Of a stretch of DNA of 22,785 bases, positions 6,925 to 13,976 are shown one piece after another. The DNA comes from JAKVJE01 sp047722305. Its GTDB lineage: Bacteria; Actinomycetota; Actinomycetes; Actinomycetales; Microbacteriaceae. Below the pieces are notes generated by a model. The model was not told the DNA's origin, searched no databases, and saw only the letters and a list, made by a program, of their open reading frames with translations. The first letter of the stretch is position 1. Each line of letters starts with the position of its first letter. The stretch spans positions 1 to 22,785 of the forward strand of contig JBDNYM010000041.1 of assembly GCA_047722305.1 (NCBI GenBank). The letters run 5' to 3'. A program made the translations under genes and the position numbers.

Positions 6925-8304
6925 CTAACTGCGCGCAAGCCGCCGCGGGCTCTTTCTCCGCCCTACTAGCAGCAGCGCGATAGCAAGCCCTGCGGTCAGG
7001 ACGTCCGCGATGGGCTGTGCGGCCACGACGCCTACATATCCAGCGAGGGGCGCCGCAATGGCCAACGCGATCGCAAGGAGGGCTCCCTGCCTGCTGAACG
7101 ACAGCAGGAATGCTTGCACCGCCTTGCCTTCCGACTGGAACGTGCATGTCGCGATCATTACGATCGCGACGAAGACCATGCTCACCAGTTGGATGCGCAG
7201 CATCTCGCTGCCCATCGACACGATCGCCTCGTCGGCGATGAAGAAGTGCATGATCGTCGGAGCCGGTATCGCGAGCAGCAGCGTCATCCCGAGCGCCAGC
7301 GCGCACTCGAACGTGTACGCGAACTTCAAGATGCCGCGTAACCTCTCGGTGTTCCCGGCGCCGTAGGCGTAGCCGATCAGCGGCTGCGCGCCGAAGGAGA
7401 AGCCGACCAGGATGAGAACTGCGACCATCGTGACCTTCAACGAGATCCCCATCGCGGCGACAGCGAGCGTCCCGAAGGGCAGCATGAAGCGGTTCACGAG
7501 CACCACGCCAAGACTCTGCATCAGGTTCGTCACCGCCGACGGCAGGCCAATCGCGAACACCGAGCCGGCCCGTTTCATCGAGATGCGTATCGAACGCGGG
7601 TCGAGCGACAAGTTGCGGCTGCGCCGCAGCACAAACCATACGAAGATCGCGTCGGAGATGATGTTGCCGATGACCGTCGCGATCGCGGAGCCGGCGGCGC
7701 CCCAACCGACCCCGCTGATCAGGATCGGGTTGAACACGATATTGACCACTGTGCCCACGATCGTGCCGATCATCGACGCAGCGGCGAGCCCCTCCGTGCG
7801 CAGCAGATTCGACGGCGTCATCGAGACGATGATGAACGGCGCGCCCATCGCGATCCAACGGTAATACTGTGAGGCGTGGGGCAGCGTCGCCTTGCTCGCG
7901 CCGAGGAGCGTCAGGATCGGCTTTTCCGCGACAAGCAGCACGACCGCGACCCCGATGCCGACTACGACCGCAGCCCAGAAGCAGAAGGCACTGACCCGCC
8001 TCCCCTCGTCGGACTTGCCTTCGCCGAAGAGGCGCGAGATCACTGAGCTCCCGCCGAGACCGAAAATGTCACCGATAGCGATCAGCACCGTGAACAGCGG
8101 CGCCGCCAGCGCTACGCCTGCGACCATGTCGGCGTTGCCCGTGTGCGCGACGAAGAATGTGTCGACCGTGTTGTAGACGAGCGTCACGATCATGCTGAGC
8201 ACGACGGGAGTCGCCAGAGTGAAGTACGCACGTGGGATCGGCGCGCTCTCGAATAGATCCCGTCTCACTGGAGCAGTCCGCTGTCTCTGCGAATAATCCA
8301 CCAT
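6925..8304 (-). CDS. MATE family efflux transporter (MepA-like)
   Basis: The protein has 459 aa with twelve hydrophobic segments in two similar halves, the MATE layout. Typical features are PIPRAYFTLATPVVLSMIVT at the start of helix 1, VYNTVDTFFVAHTG, GLGGSSVISRLFGEGK, and in the second half GFSFGAQPLIGYAYGAGN. This points to the MepA-like group, which exports cationic drugs by Na+ or H+ antiport. ATG 8304 has only a weak GAGCAGAG upstream. The gene is intact inside the tRNA-bounded decayed element, with a remnant relaxase on one side and an unknown ORF on the other. It looks like accessory cargo. No regulator gene is adjacent. Confidence 0.88.
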   Translation of the reverse strand: MVDYSQRQRTAPVRRDLFESAPIPRAYFTLATPVVLSMIVTLVYNTVDTFFVAHTGNADMVAGVALAAPLFTVLIAIGDIFGLGGSSVISRLFGEGKSDEGRRVSAFCFWAAVVVGIGVAVVLLVAEKPILTLLGASKATLPHASQYYRWIAMGAPFIIVSMTPSNLLRTEGLAAASMIGTIVGTVVNIVFNPILISGVGWGAAGSAIATVIGNIISDAIFVWFVLRRSRNLSLDPRSIRISMKRAGSVFAIGLPSAVTNLMQSLGVVLVNRFMLPFGTLAVAAMGISLKVTMVAVLILVGFSFGAQPLIGYAYGAGNTERLRGILKFAYTFECALALGMTLLLAIPAPTIMHFFIADEAIVSMGSEMLRIQLVSMVFVAIVMIATCTFQSEGKAVQAFLLSFSRQGALLAIALAIAAPLAGYVGVVAAQPIADVLTAGLAIALLLVGRRKSPRRLARS

Positions 8305-8544
8305 CTCTGCTCAAGGCGCCGACAAACAACGTCTATTGTGTCAAGCGCCGCCTTCTCGCGTAAGTCGACACCTGTGCGTCGGTTCGCCGCCTGCCGAGTG
8401 CGGATCCGGGTCGACGTCGCTAGCGAGCACGTTGCCGCGGCGTCACGGGCGGGTGCAGCAGCAGGAGAGGGAGCGTGCGGCGCACGGTCGCGCACGGTCC
8501 TCGTCTCCGGCTCAACCGGGCCGGTCTCCGACCGCCGCACGGTC
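8305..8544. other. Gap between MATE gene and acidic ORF
   Basis: An open minus-strand frame (8265-8702) crosses this stretch and has protein-like composition around 8450-8640, including VAPVELELPDARQERAE. It could be the out-of-frame continuation of the acidic ORF that starts at 8910. No supported start or conserved motif was seen, so no gene is called. Confidence 0.3.
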
Positions 8545-8910
8545 TCACGCACGGGAGGCTCTGCCTCCGCACGTTCCTGCCGGGCGTCCGGCAGCTCCAG
8601 TTCCACCGGCGCCACTTGACGCCGGTTCCACGGTCGTCGACCGTGTGAAGGGCGCACGCTCCGCTGGGGCGCCGTGGGAGTTCGGAGCCTGGGACTGTTC
8701 ACGGGTCGGCTCCGAGAGCGGCTGCGCCGTGATCCCGTCGGCGCCGAAATGCAGCTCTGTGCGCCGAAAGGTCACCGCCGGTTCATCCGCCTCCGACGGT
8801 CCTGCTGAAGTGAGGGCGTCGTCAGAAGAGGAATCATCGTCTTCTCCCCAGCGGTCGAAGGCGAACTGCTCACCATCGTCAGCTGGGGCATGACGCTTCC
8901 TACGTGCCAT
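8545..8910 (-). CDS. Acidic hypothetical protein, possibly truncated or frameshifted
   Basis: About 121 aa from ATG 8910, with GGAG five bases upstream. The N-terminus is MARRKRHAPADDGEQFAFD, then an acidic and Ser-rich run (WGEDDDSSSDD), then a low-complexity Gly/Ala tail ending GGRASRA. A basic start plus an acidic disordered region suggests a nucleic-acid-associated or linker protein, but I recognise no family. The composition changes near 8640, where another frame looks more protein-like. The gene may therefore be the frameshifted N-terminus of a larger element protein. It lies in the tRNA-bounded element, just downstream of a perfect 13-bp hairpin. Confidence 0.35.
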   Translation of the reverse strand: MARRKRHAPADDGEQFAFDRWGEDDDSSSDDALTSAGPSEADEPAVTFRRTELHFGADGITAQPLSEPTREQSQAPNSHGAPAERAPFTRSTTVEPASSGAGGTGAAGRPAGTCGGRASRA

Positions 8911-8922
8911 GGGGACTCCGAT

Positions 8923-8953
8923 CGGTTCAGCGGGTGGACAACCCGCTGAACCG
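8923..8953. repeat. Perfect 13-bp inverted repeat (hairpin)
   Basis: Arms CGGTTCAGCGGGT and ACCCGCTGAACCG are separated by five bases. It lies 12 bases upstream of the acidic ORF start on the minus strand, within the decayed element. It could be an operator, a transcript hairpin, or part of a transfer or replication origin. Confidence 0.6.
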
Positions 8954-8970
8954 ACTTCGCGCGCAAACAC

Positions 8971-9004
8971 GACGGGGGCGGAGCCTCACGGCCCCGCCCC
9001 CGTC
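8971..9004. repeat. 11-bp GC-rich inverted repeat
   Basis: Arms GACGGGGGCGG (8971-8981) and CCGCCCCCGTC (8994-9004) flank a 12-base loop. There is no T-run on either side, so it is not a canonical intrinsic terminator, although strong GC stems can terminate in actinobacteria. Confidence 0.5.
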
Positions 9005-9020
9005 TCCCTGCTGCTTTGAA

Positions 9021-9081
9021 CCTGCTACAGGCTGATGCCGACCTTCGGCCGGCTCGGACCCGGCTGTGCAGACTGTTGCAC
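9021..9081. repeat. Three small hairpins in tandem
   Basis: CCTG-CTA-CAGG (9021-9031), GCCGA-CCT-TCGGC (9037-9049) and GTGCA-N6-TGCAC (9066-9081) follow one another. Each is short and could occur by chance, but together with the flanking larger repeats the density is unusual. Confidence 0.35.
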
Positions 9082-9135
9082 CTCCACCTGGTGAGCTCGT
9101 CGTTCCTCGACCGTCTGCGAGATCACTCATATCCG

Positions 9136-9168
9136 GCTGTGCCGATCCGTTTTCAGAACCGGCACAGC
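9136..9168 (-). terminator. 9-bp inverted repeat just past the tRNA 3' end
   Basis: Arms GCTGTGCCG (9136-9144) and CGGCACAGC (9160-9168) lie 8 bases beyond the tRNA discriminator on the minus strand. This is the place for a tRNA terminator. It is also next to the att core, so it could instead be a recombination arm site. Confidence 0.45.
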
Positions 9169-9174
9169 AGCGTT

Positions 9175-9209
9175 GTGGGGAGTGCGGGGCTTGAACCCGC
9201 GACCGACGG
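9175..9209 (+). repeat. Right attachment-site copy within the complete tRNA
   Basis: Identical to 6157-6191. It covers the 3' acceptor strand, T arm and variable region of the minus-strand tRNA, so the crossover point lies somewhere in these 35 bases. Confidence 0.75.
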
Positions 9210-9249
9210 ATTATGAGTCCGCTGCTCTAACCGGCTGAGCTAACTCCCC
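9176..9249 (-). tRNA. tRNA with CAT anticodon (tRNA-Met or tRNA-Ile2)
   Basis: The 74-nt cloverleaf is complete: acceptor strands GGGGAGT and ACTCCCC with discriminator A, D arm TAGCTCAG..GGTTAGAGC, anticodon loop CTCATAA with anticodon CAT, and T arm GCGGGTTCAAGCCCCGC. CCA is not encoded. CAT can belong to elongator tRNA-Met or to tRNA-Ile2, whose C34 is changed to lysidine, and I cannot separate them by eye. It lacks the C1:A72 mismatch of initiators. The 3' 35 bases are duplicated at 6157-6191. Confidence 0.9.
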
Positions 9250-9288
9250 GTGGTTTGGGCCGCCTCGGCAGCGCCGCCGCGCCCCAGC

Positions 9289-10230
9289 CTACCGGTCGTC
9301 GGCCCCGGTGCCGCTGTCGCCCGGCTGGGCCGGGACCTCTGACTCGCGTCGCGCTGCCCCCGCCTGGTTCTGCGGATGGGCGCGTGCGATGCGGAACACC
9401 CCCAGCACAGCGAGGAGGCCGCTGGCGATGAGGAAGGGGAGCACCCAGAGCGGGATGCCGACGGCTTCGCCGAGGATGGTCATGCCGATCAGGACGCCGA
9501 CGATGGGGTCGATCACGGTGAGGCCGGCCATGACGAGGTCGGGCGGTCCGGAGGCGTGCGCGTTCTGGACGAACCACATCCCCAGCCCCACGGCGAGCAG
9601 CAGCAGCACTGCGGGCAGCAGCGCATGGGCGTCGAGGGCGCCGTTCTGCCAGCGGGCGAGCAGGATCTTGGCGAACGTGGAGACGAATCCGTACAGCACG
9701 CCGGTGCCGACGATGTACCCGAGCGCGCCGCCGCGGCGGTTGAGCAGCCGCAGGGTGGCGAGCACGATGCCGACCACGACGACGTACACGCCGCAGGTGA
9801 TCAGCAGCCGGGCGTCCGACACCTCCTGGTCCTCGGCGTAGAGGGTGGTGAGGACGAGGAAGATGCCGACCCCGGCCACGCACATCATCACCCCGGTGAC
9901 GAGCGATCGACTCGGGGTCACGTGGTGGAGCCGCGCGTTCAGCGCCGTGGTGATCACCAGGCCGAGCACGCCCACCGGCTGGACCACCATGAGCGGCGCC
10001 AGGCCGAGCGCGCTCAGCTGGACCAGGATGGCGAGGCCGAGCAGCAGCGTCCCGAATACCCATCGCTTGGAGCGCAGCAACGGGAACAGCTGCGCGAGCG
10101 TGAACCCGCCGCTTCGCACCGCCGCGGTCGCTCGGCCGGAGTCGCGCACCCCGGAGCTCTGCATCTGGGTGCCGATGGCCATGAGCAGCGACCCGAGCAG
10201 GGCGACCAGGATGGCCAGCGCGTTCTGCAT
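9289..10230 (-). CDS. DMT-superfamily transporter (NIPA/EamA-like)
   Basis: The protein has 313 aa with about nine hydrophobic segments and a polar C-terminal tail. It fits the drug/metabolite transporter superfamily. The order of helices, LMVVQPVGVLGLVITTALNA in helix 3 and DLVMAGLTVIDPIVGVLIG in helix 8, is like the NIPA-type actinobacterial DMT proteins. The substrate is unknown; Mg2+ is known for eukaryotic NIPA proteins but should not be assumed here. ATG 10230 follows a GGGAG site (cgggagaacg). The gene is divergent from peptide deformylase and ends just before the CAT tRNA on the same strand. Confidence 0.75.
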   Translation of the reverse strand: MQNALAILVALLGSLLMAIGTQMQSSGVRDSGRATAAVRSGGFTLAQLFPLLRSKRWVFGTLLLGLAILVQLSALGLAPLMVVQPVGVLGLVITTALNARLHHVTPSRSLVTGVMMCVAGVGIFLVLTTLYAEDQEVSDARLLITCGVYVVVVGIVLATLRLLNRRGGALGYIVGTGVLYGFVSTFAKILLARWQNGALDAHALLPAVLLLLAVGLGMWFVQNAHASGPPDLVMAGLTVIDPIVGVLIGMTILGEAVGIPLWVLPFLIASGLLAVLGVFRIARAHPQNQAGAARRESEVPAQPGDSGTGADDR

Positions 10231-10318
10231 CGTTCTCCCGTTCGTGGTCCGGGACGGCCCCGGGCCGCGCTCAGCTTACCCGGATCGTCTGGGGCGTTTC
10301 GGTGCTGCGGCTGACGCC

Positions 10319-10324
10319 TAGAAT
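10319..10324 (+). promoter_or_regulatory. -10 box of a probable leaderless def transcript
   Basis: TAGAAT lies six bases before the GTG at 10331, and no ribosome-binding site is visible. This spacing places the transcription start at the start codon. Confidence 0.5.
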
Positions 10325-10330
10325 CGTCTG

Positions 10331-10903
10331 GTGGCTATCCGACCGATCGTGATCACCGGGGAGCCGGTCCTGCACCGAGGCGCGGAGCCGGTGACGGCGT
10401 TCGACGACACCTTGCGCACCCTGGTCGCGGACCTCTTCGAGACGATGGACGCGGCCCCCGGCGTGGGGCTGGCGGCTCCGCAGGTCGGCATCGGCCTGCG
10501 GCTGTTCGTCTACGGGTGGACGTCCCCGGACGGGGTGGAGCATCGCGGCGCAGCGGTGAACCCGCGGCTCTGGACGACCCCGGTGCCGGTGGGTGCGCCC
10601 GACCCGGACGGGGAGAGCGAGGGCTGCCTCTCCGCACCCGGTCTCCGCTTCCCGCTGCGGCGGGCCCCCGAGGCCGTGCTGCGCGCGTTCGACGTCGACG
10701 GGCAGCCGTTCGAGCGCCGGGCGGAGGGGTGGCTGGCCCGCATCTTCCAGCACGAATTCGATCACCTGGACGGGATCCTGTATCTGGATCGGCTGGCGTT
10801 TCCGCAGTCGCGGCAGGCGCGGCGCGCGGTTCGCCGCGAGCACTGGGGGAGCCCGGGAAACTCGTGGCTGCCCGAGGAGGGCGGTCGGGAGCCCGGGACC
10901 TGA
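10331..10903 (+). CDS. def: Peptide deformylase
   Basis: The enzyme removes the formyl group from the N-terminal Met of new proteins in the cytoplasm. The 190-aa protein has all three active-site motifs: GVGLAAPQ (44-51), EGCLS (97-101) with metal ligand Cys99, and QHEFDHLDG (140-148) with metal ligands His141 and His145 and catalytic Glu142. The usual metal is Fe2+. The start is GTG 10331, placed right after a TAGAAT box, so the mRNA is probably leaderless. The C-terminal tail after residue 160 is polar and variable. The neighbours are a divergent transporter and a convergent PadR regulator, with both stop codons inside a shared hairpin. Confidence 0.95.
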   Translation: MAIRPIVITGEPVLHRGAEPVTAFDDTLRTLVADLFETMDAAPGVGLAAPQVGIGLRLFVYGWTSPDGVEHRGAAVNPRLWTTPVPVGAPDPDGESEGCLSAPGLRFPLRRAPEAVLRAFDVDGQPFERRAEGWLARIFQHEFDHLDGILYLDRLAFPQSRQARRAVRREHWGSPGNSWLPEEGGREPGT

Positions 10904-10958
10904 GCCGATCGGGGCAACCGGTCGAGCAGCCAGCCGACCCGGCCCGATGGCCGCTCAG
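10900..10958. terminator. Bidirectional terminator-like hairpin containing both stop codons
   Basis: Imperfect arms CTGAGCCGATCGGGGC (10900-10915) and GCCCGATGGCCGCTCAG (10942-10958) pair across 26 bases. The def stop TGA (10901-10903) is in the left arm and the PadR-gene stop (10955-10957) in the right arm. It probably separates the two convergent genes. No T-run is present. Confidence 0.45.
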
Positions 10959-11560
10959 ACGAGCTGGGCGCCGTCGCCCGCGTCGGTGGGGCCCCCGGCA
11001 TGGCGCCCGGTGCGGGCTTTCGGCGGCCGGCCGCGGCGGGGGCGCTCCTCATCCACGGGGAAGGCGGTCTGCACTCGCTGCGACTGCTGGATGACCTGGC
11101 GCAGCCAGTTCAGCTCGGTGTTGATGATGCTCTGGTAGCCCAACCGGACGATCGTGGACAGCGGCTGGGGGTCCTGCTCGTCGTCATCGAGGCGGTCGGT
11201 TTCGAGATAGGCCTCGAGGTGGCGCCGGGCGACCTGCTGACCGTCGACCGAGGGCAGCGACAGTGCGAGCGACACTTTCTTGATGGTCTCGATGGGCTCC
11301 TCGCTGTCTTCGACGGAGTCGAGCCAGACGTGGAACACCTCGCGGCCGGCGTCGGTGATCTGGTACAGGAGGCGGCCATTCTCAGGCTCTCCGAACTGGG
11401 CGACGAGCCCGTCGCGGGCGAGCCGTTCCAGGGTCGAGTAGATCTGCCCCGCATTGACGTCCATCAGGCCGGCGGATCGGCGGCGCAGTTCGCTGCGCAG
11501 CTGGGTCCCGTAGCAGGGCGTCTCATTGAGGATGGCCAGGATGCCGTGTCGAACGAGCAT
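10955..11560 (-). CDS. PadR family transcriptional regulator
   Basis: The protein has 201 aa. The N-terminal winged helix-turn-helix (about 1-80) has the family pattern: LVRHGILAILNETPCYGTQL, then DVNAGQIYSTLERLARDGLV as recognition helix, then the wing RLLYQITDAGREVF. The C-terminal half is helical, like the Vir_act_alpha_C dimerisation domain, and ends in a basic tail (ERPRRGRPPKAR, an AT-hook-like RGRPPK). ATG 11560 is preceded by AGGGGG. It is convergent with def and divergent from the DUF3145 gene. No phenolic-acid decarboxylase or exporter is adjacent, so the target is unknown. Confidence 0.88.
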   Translation of the reverse strand: MLVRHGILAILNETPCYGTQLRSELRRRSAGLMDVNAGQIYSTLERLARDGLVAQFGEPENGRLLYQITDAGREVFHVWLDSVEDSEEPIETIKKVSLALSLPSVDGQQVARRHLEAYLETDRLDDDEQDPQPLSTIVRLGYQSIINTELNWLRQVIQQSQRVQTAFPVDEERPRRGRPPKARTGRHAGGPTDAGDGAQLV

Positions 11561-11603
11561 GGGTTCCCCCTTCCCCGACAGTGTACGGGAGGAGGGCCGC
11601 GTG

Positions 11604-11614
11604 GCGCATTGCGC
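11604..11614. promoter_or_regulatory. Small palindrome in the PadR/DUF3145 divergent gap
   Basis: GCGCA-T-TGCGC lies 44 bases upstream of the PadR gene start and 78 bases upstream of the DUF3145 gene. It may be an operator, but in GC-rich DNA a site of this size can arise by chance. A TATACGAAT stretch at 11643-11651 is a possible -10 region for the plus-strand gene. Confidence 0.25.
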
Positions 11615-11691
11615 ACCGGCATCCCGACCGGCACAATGGGGCTATACGAATGCTTCCGAGGCCGTTGGGGAAGACGAACCTAGGAGGCATC

Positions 11692-12201
11692 GTGAGAAGC
11701 GATTCGTCGAACTCGAGCGGCATGGTGTACGTCCATTCGTCGCTGGCTGCGCTATGCCCGCACGTCGAGTGGGCCCTGGCCCGCGTGCTGGGTGAGCCCG
11801 TCCACCTGGAGTGGGATGCGCAGCCGGCAGGCGAGCACCTGCGCCGCACCGAGTTCTGCTGGCACGGCCCATCGGGCACCGGTGCGCGCCTGGCCTCCGC
11901 CCTGCACGGCTGGGACGAGCTGCGCTTCGAGATCACCGAAGACCCGAGCGCCCTCACCGACGGCGAGCGCTGGATGCACACGCCCGAGCTGGGCATCTTC
12001 CACGCCCAGACGGACACGGCTGGAAACGTGGTCGTTCCGGAAGACCGGGTGAAACAGGCGCTGGAGTCGGCGGGCGCGAGCCCGTTCGAGATCCGCCGCG
12101 AGTTCCGCCTGGTGCTCGGCACAGCATGGGATGAGGAACTGGAGCCGTACCGTCGCGCGGGCGACTCGTCGCCGGTGGTGTGGCTGCACCGCGTCGGGTG
12201 A
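11692..12201 (+). CDS. DUF3145 family protein
   Basis: The protein has 169 aa from GTG 11692, with AGGAGG at 11682-11687. This strong site decides the start over the longer upstream frame. The sequence matches the actinobacterial DUF3145 family along its length: MVYVHSSLAALCPHVEWALA near the N-terminus, GTGARLASALHGWDELRFE in the middle, ELGIFHAQTD, and LGTAWDEELEPYR close to the C-terminus. It has no signal peptide or membrane segment, so it is likely cytoplasmic. No function is established for the family. In this window it lies just past the end of the fatty-acid operon, convergent with fabF. Confidence 0.85.
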   Translation: MRSDSSNSSGMVYVHSSLAALCPHVEWALARVLGEPVHLEWDAQPAGEHLRRTEFCWHGPSGTGARLASALHGWDELRFEITEDPSALTDGERWMHTPELGIFHAQTDTAGNVVVPEDRVKQALESAGASPFEIRREFRLVLGTAWDEELEPYRRAGDSSPVVWLHRVG

Positions 12202-12435
12202 GCTGAATCGGGGGGGGGGGGGGGGCCCGGGGAAGGGGGTGGGGGGCCCCCCCGCGGTTGGGGGGTGGGTTGGGGCGCGGGGGGGCGCCCNNNNNNNNNN
12301 CGCCTCGCGCGCGCGGCCCCACGGCGCGCGGGGGGTGGCGCGGCCGGGCGGGGGGTCTGGCTCGGGGGGGGGGGCGCCCAATATTGGGGGGGGGGGGCCC
12401 CCCCCCCCCGATTCAGCGGTTGAGATTCAGCCGGG
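12202..12435. other. Assembly gap and unreliable G/C-homopolymer sequence
   Basis: The stretch contains ten Ns (12291-12300) and long runs of G and C unlike anything else in the window. The left edge reads GCTGAATCGGGGG and the right edge CCCCCGATTCAGC, so the two contig ends are inverted copies. A second GATTCAGC follows at 12424-12431. I infer a strong terminator hairpin between the convergent DUF3145 and fabF genes that broke sequencing or assembly. The interior should not be interpreted. Confidence 0.75.
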
Positions 12436-13686
12436 TCAGTCCACCCACTCCCGCAGGGCCACGACGGCGTTGTGCCCGCCGAAGCCGAACGAGTTGGATA
12501 GCGCCACCAGCGGCCGGTCGGCTGCTGCCGCCAGCGGCTGCGGCTGCGCGGAGGCCAGGAACGGGATCTCGGGGTCGGGATGCGCGTAATTGCGCGTCGG
12601 CGGGGCGACGTGCGCGCGCAGAGCCTGGATGGTGAAGATGGCCTCCATGGCGCCGGTGCCGCCCAGCAGGTGCCCGGTGCTGCCCTTGGTGGCCGACACC
12701 GGCAGGTGCCGCAGCTTCTCCGCGCCGAAGACGCGCTCCAGTGCCTGGTACTCGGCTTTGTCGCCGAGGGAGGTCGAGGTCGCGTGCAGGTTCACGTGGT
12801 CGACGTCGTCCGGTCCGAGCCCGGCGACCTGCAGGGTCTCCTTGAGCGCAGCCGACGCGCCCAGACCAGCCGGCTCCGGGGCGGTGATGTGGTAGGCGTC
12901 GGCCGAAACCGCGCCGCCGAGCAGCTCGGCGTAGATGCGGGCGCCGCGCGCCTGGGCGTGCTCCAAGGTTTCCAGTACCAAGGTGCCGGCGCCTTCGCCG
13001 AGGACGAAGCCGTCCCGGGTCTGGTCGAGCGGCCGGGACGCCCCCGCGTGGCAGTCGTTGTCCTTCGACAGCGCGTGCAGCGCCGCGAAAGCGGCCATCG
13101 GCAGTGGATGCAGGGTGGCCTCGGTGCCGCCGGCGATGATGACGTCGGCGAGGCCGTTCTGCAGGTGCCAGTAGGCCTCGACCAGCGACTCCACGCTCGA
13201 CGCGCAGGCGGATGCGACCGTCCGGGCTCCGGCCTGGGCCTTGAACTCCATGGAGAGGTGGGCCGCCGACGCGTTGGGCATCAGCATGGGGACGGTCAGC
13301 GGGGGCACCCGGCGGGCGCCCTTCTCCCGCAGCGTGTCCCATGCGTTCAGCAGCGTGGTGACGCCGCCGATCCCGGTGGCGTAGTCGATGGCGAGCCGTT
13401 CAGGCTCAACGTCCAGCGCCCCGGCATCCTGCCAGGCCTCTCGGGCCGAGACGAGCGCGAACTGCGCCGAGCGGTCGAGGCGGCGGGTCTCCACGCGGGT
13501 GAGGACCTCTGCGGGTTCGACCGCGGCCACGCCGGCGAAATGCACCGGCAGCTCGTACTTCTCGGCCCAGTCGTAGGGGAGCGTCCGCACCCCGCTCTGA
13601 CCGGCCAGCAGCGCATCCCACGATTCGGGGGCGGTGCCGGCCAGCGGGGTCGTCGCGCCGACGCCGGTGACGACGATGCGCACCAC
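12436..13686 (-). CDS. fabF: Beta-ketoacyl-ACP synthase II (elongating condensing enzyme)
   Basis: FabF condenses malonyl-ACP with acyl-ACP in the elongation cycle of type II fatty-acid synthesis. The protein has 416 aa, the normal length for KAS II. The active-site Cys161 lies in SACASSVES. The two catalytic His residues are His301 in NLHATSTSLGD and His339 in STGHLLGGTGA, with the conserved Lys334 just before. The C-terminal NSFGFGGHNA is diagnostic. The start is GTG 13686, two bases after the acpP stop, with no clear own ribosome site, so translation is probably coupled to acpP. It is the last gene of the fabD-fabH-acpP-fabF operon. Confidence 0.96.
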   Translation of the reverse strand: MVRIVVTGVGATTPLAGTAPESWDALLAGQSGVRTLPYDWAEKYELPVHFAGVAAVEPAEVLTRVETRRLDRSAQFALVSAREAWQDAGALDVEPERLAIDYATGIGGVTTLLNAWDTLREKGARRVPPLTVPMLMPNASAAHLSMEFKAQAGARTVASACASSVESLVEAYWHLQNGLADVIIAGGTEATLHPLPMAAFAALHALSKDNDCHAGASRPLDQTRDGFVLGEGAGTLVLETLEHAQARGARIYAELLGGAVSADAYHITAPEPAGLGASAALKETLQVAGLGPDDVDHVNLHATSTSLGDKAEYQALERVFGAEKLRHLPVSATKGSTGHLLGGTGAMEAIFTIQALRAHVAPPTRNYAHPDPEIPFLASAQPQPLAAAADRPLVALSNSFGFGGHNAVVALREWVD

Positions 13687-13688
13687 GG

Positions 13689-13937
13689 TTACTTGGAAGC
13701 CTCGACGATGAAGTCGACCGCGTCTTCCACGGTCTTGAGGTTGGCGACCTGGTCGTCGGGGATCTTCACGTCGAACTTCTCCTCGGCGTTCATGACGATG
13801 GTCATCATCGACAGCGAGTCGATGTCGAGGTCGTCGGTGAACGACTTGTCGAGGGCGACCGAGTCGGTGGGGATGCCGGTCTCTTCGTTCACGAGCTCGG
13901 CGAGACCGCTCAGGGCGGCTTCCTTGGTGACAGCCAT
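13689..13937 (-). CDS. acpP: Acyl carrier protein
   Basis: This 82-aa acidic protein carries growing acyl chains on a 4'-phosphopantetheine arm. The attachment site is Ser41 in DIDSLSMM, followed by the acidic helix 2 used for docking with partner enzymes, and KTVEDAVDFI in helix 4. The length and four-helix pattern are normal for a discrete ACP. ATG 13937 is preceded by GAGAGAAAG. The 39-bp gap to fabH and the 2-bp gap to fabF support one transcript. Confidence 0.96.
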   Translation of the reverse strand: MAVTKEAALSGLAELVNEETGIPTDSVALDKSFTDDLDIDSLSMMTIVMNAEEKFDVKIPDDQVANLKTVEDAVDFIVEASK

Positions 13938-13976
13938 GTGTTGTTCTTTCTCTCGGGGAACCGGGGGTTCCGTTGG

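Larger units (their letters stand above)
6157..9209. mobile_element. Decayed tRNA-integrated element (about 3.0 kb, no integrase)
   Basis: A 35-bp exact direct repeat (6157-6191 and 9175-9209) bounds this segment. The right copy is the 3' part of a complete tRNA gene and the left copy is an isolated fragment. Duplication of a tRNA 3' end is the normal result of site-specific integration. Inside are conjugative-element remnants (zinc-ribbon fragment, relaxase motif), a MATE exporter, an acidic unknown ORF and clustered inverted repeats. No integrase or excisionase is present, so the element is either a deletion remnant or was mobilised in trans. Confidence 0.65.

Noticed and set aside
8971..9004. 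ColE1-like origin because of a GGCTCCGCCCCC-like string
   Set aside because: The likeness is limited to a short GC-rich motif that is common in this base composition. No RNA I/RNA II arrangement is seen.
12207..12410. G-rich repeat or G-quadruplex region
   Set aside because: The runs flank a 10-N gap and look like low-quality base calls, so no biological structure is inferred from them.
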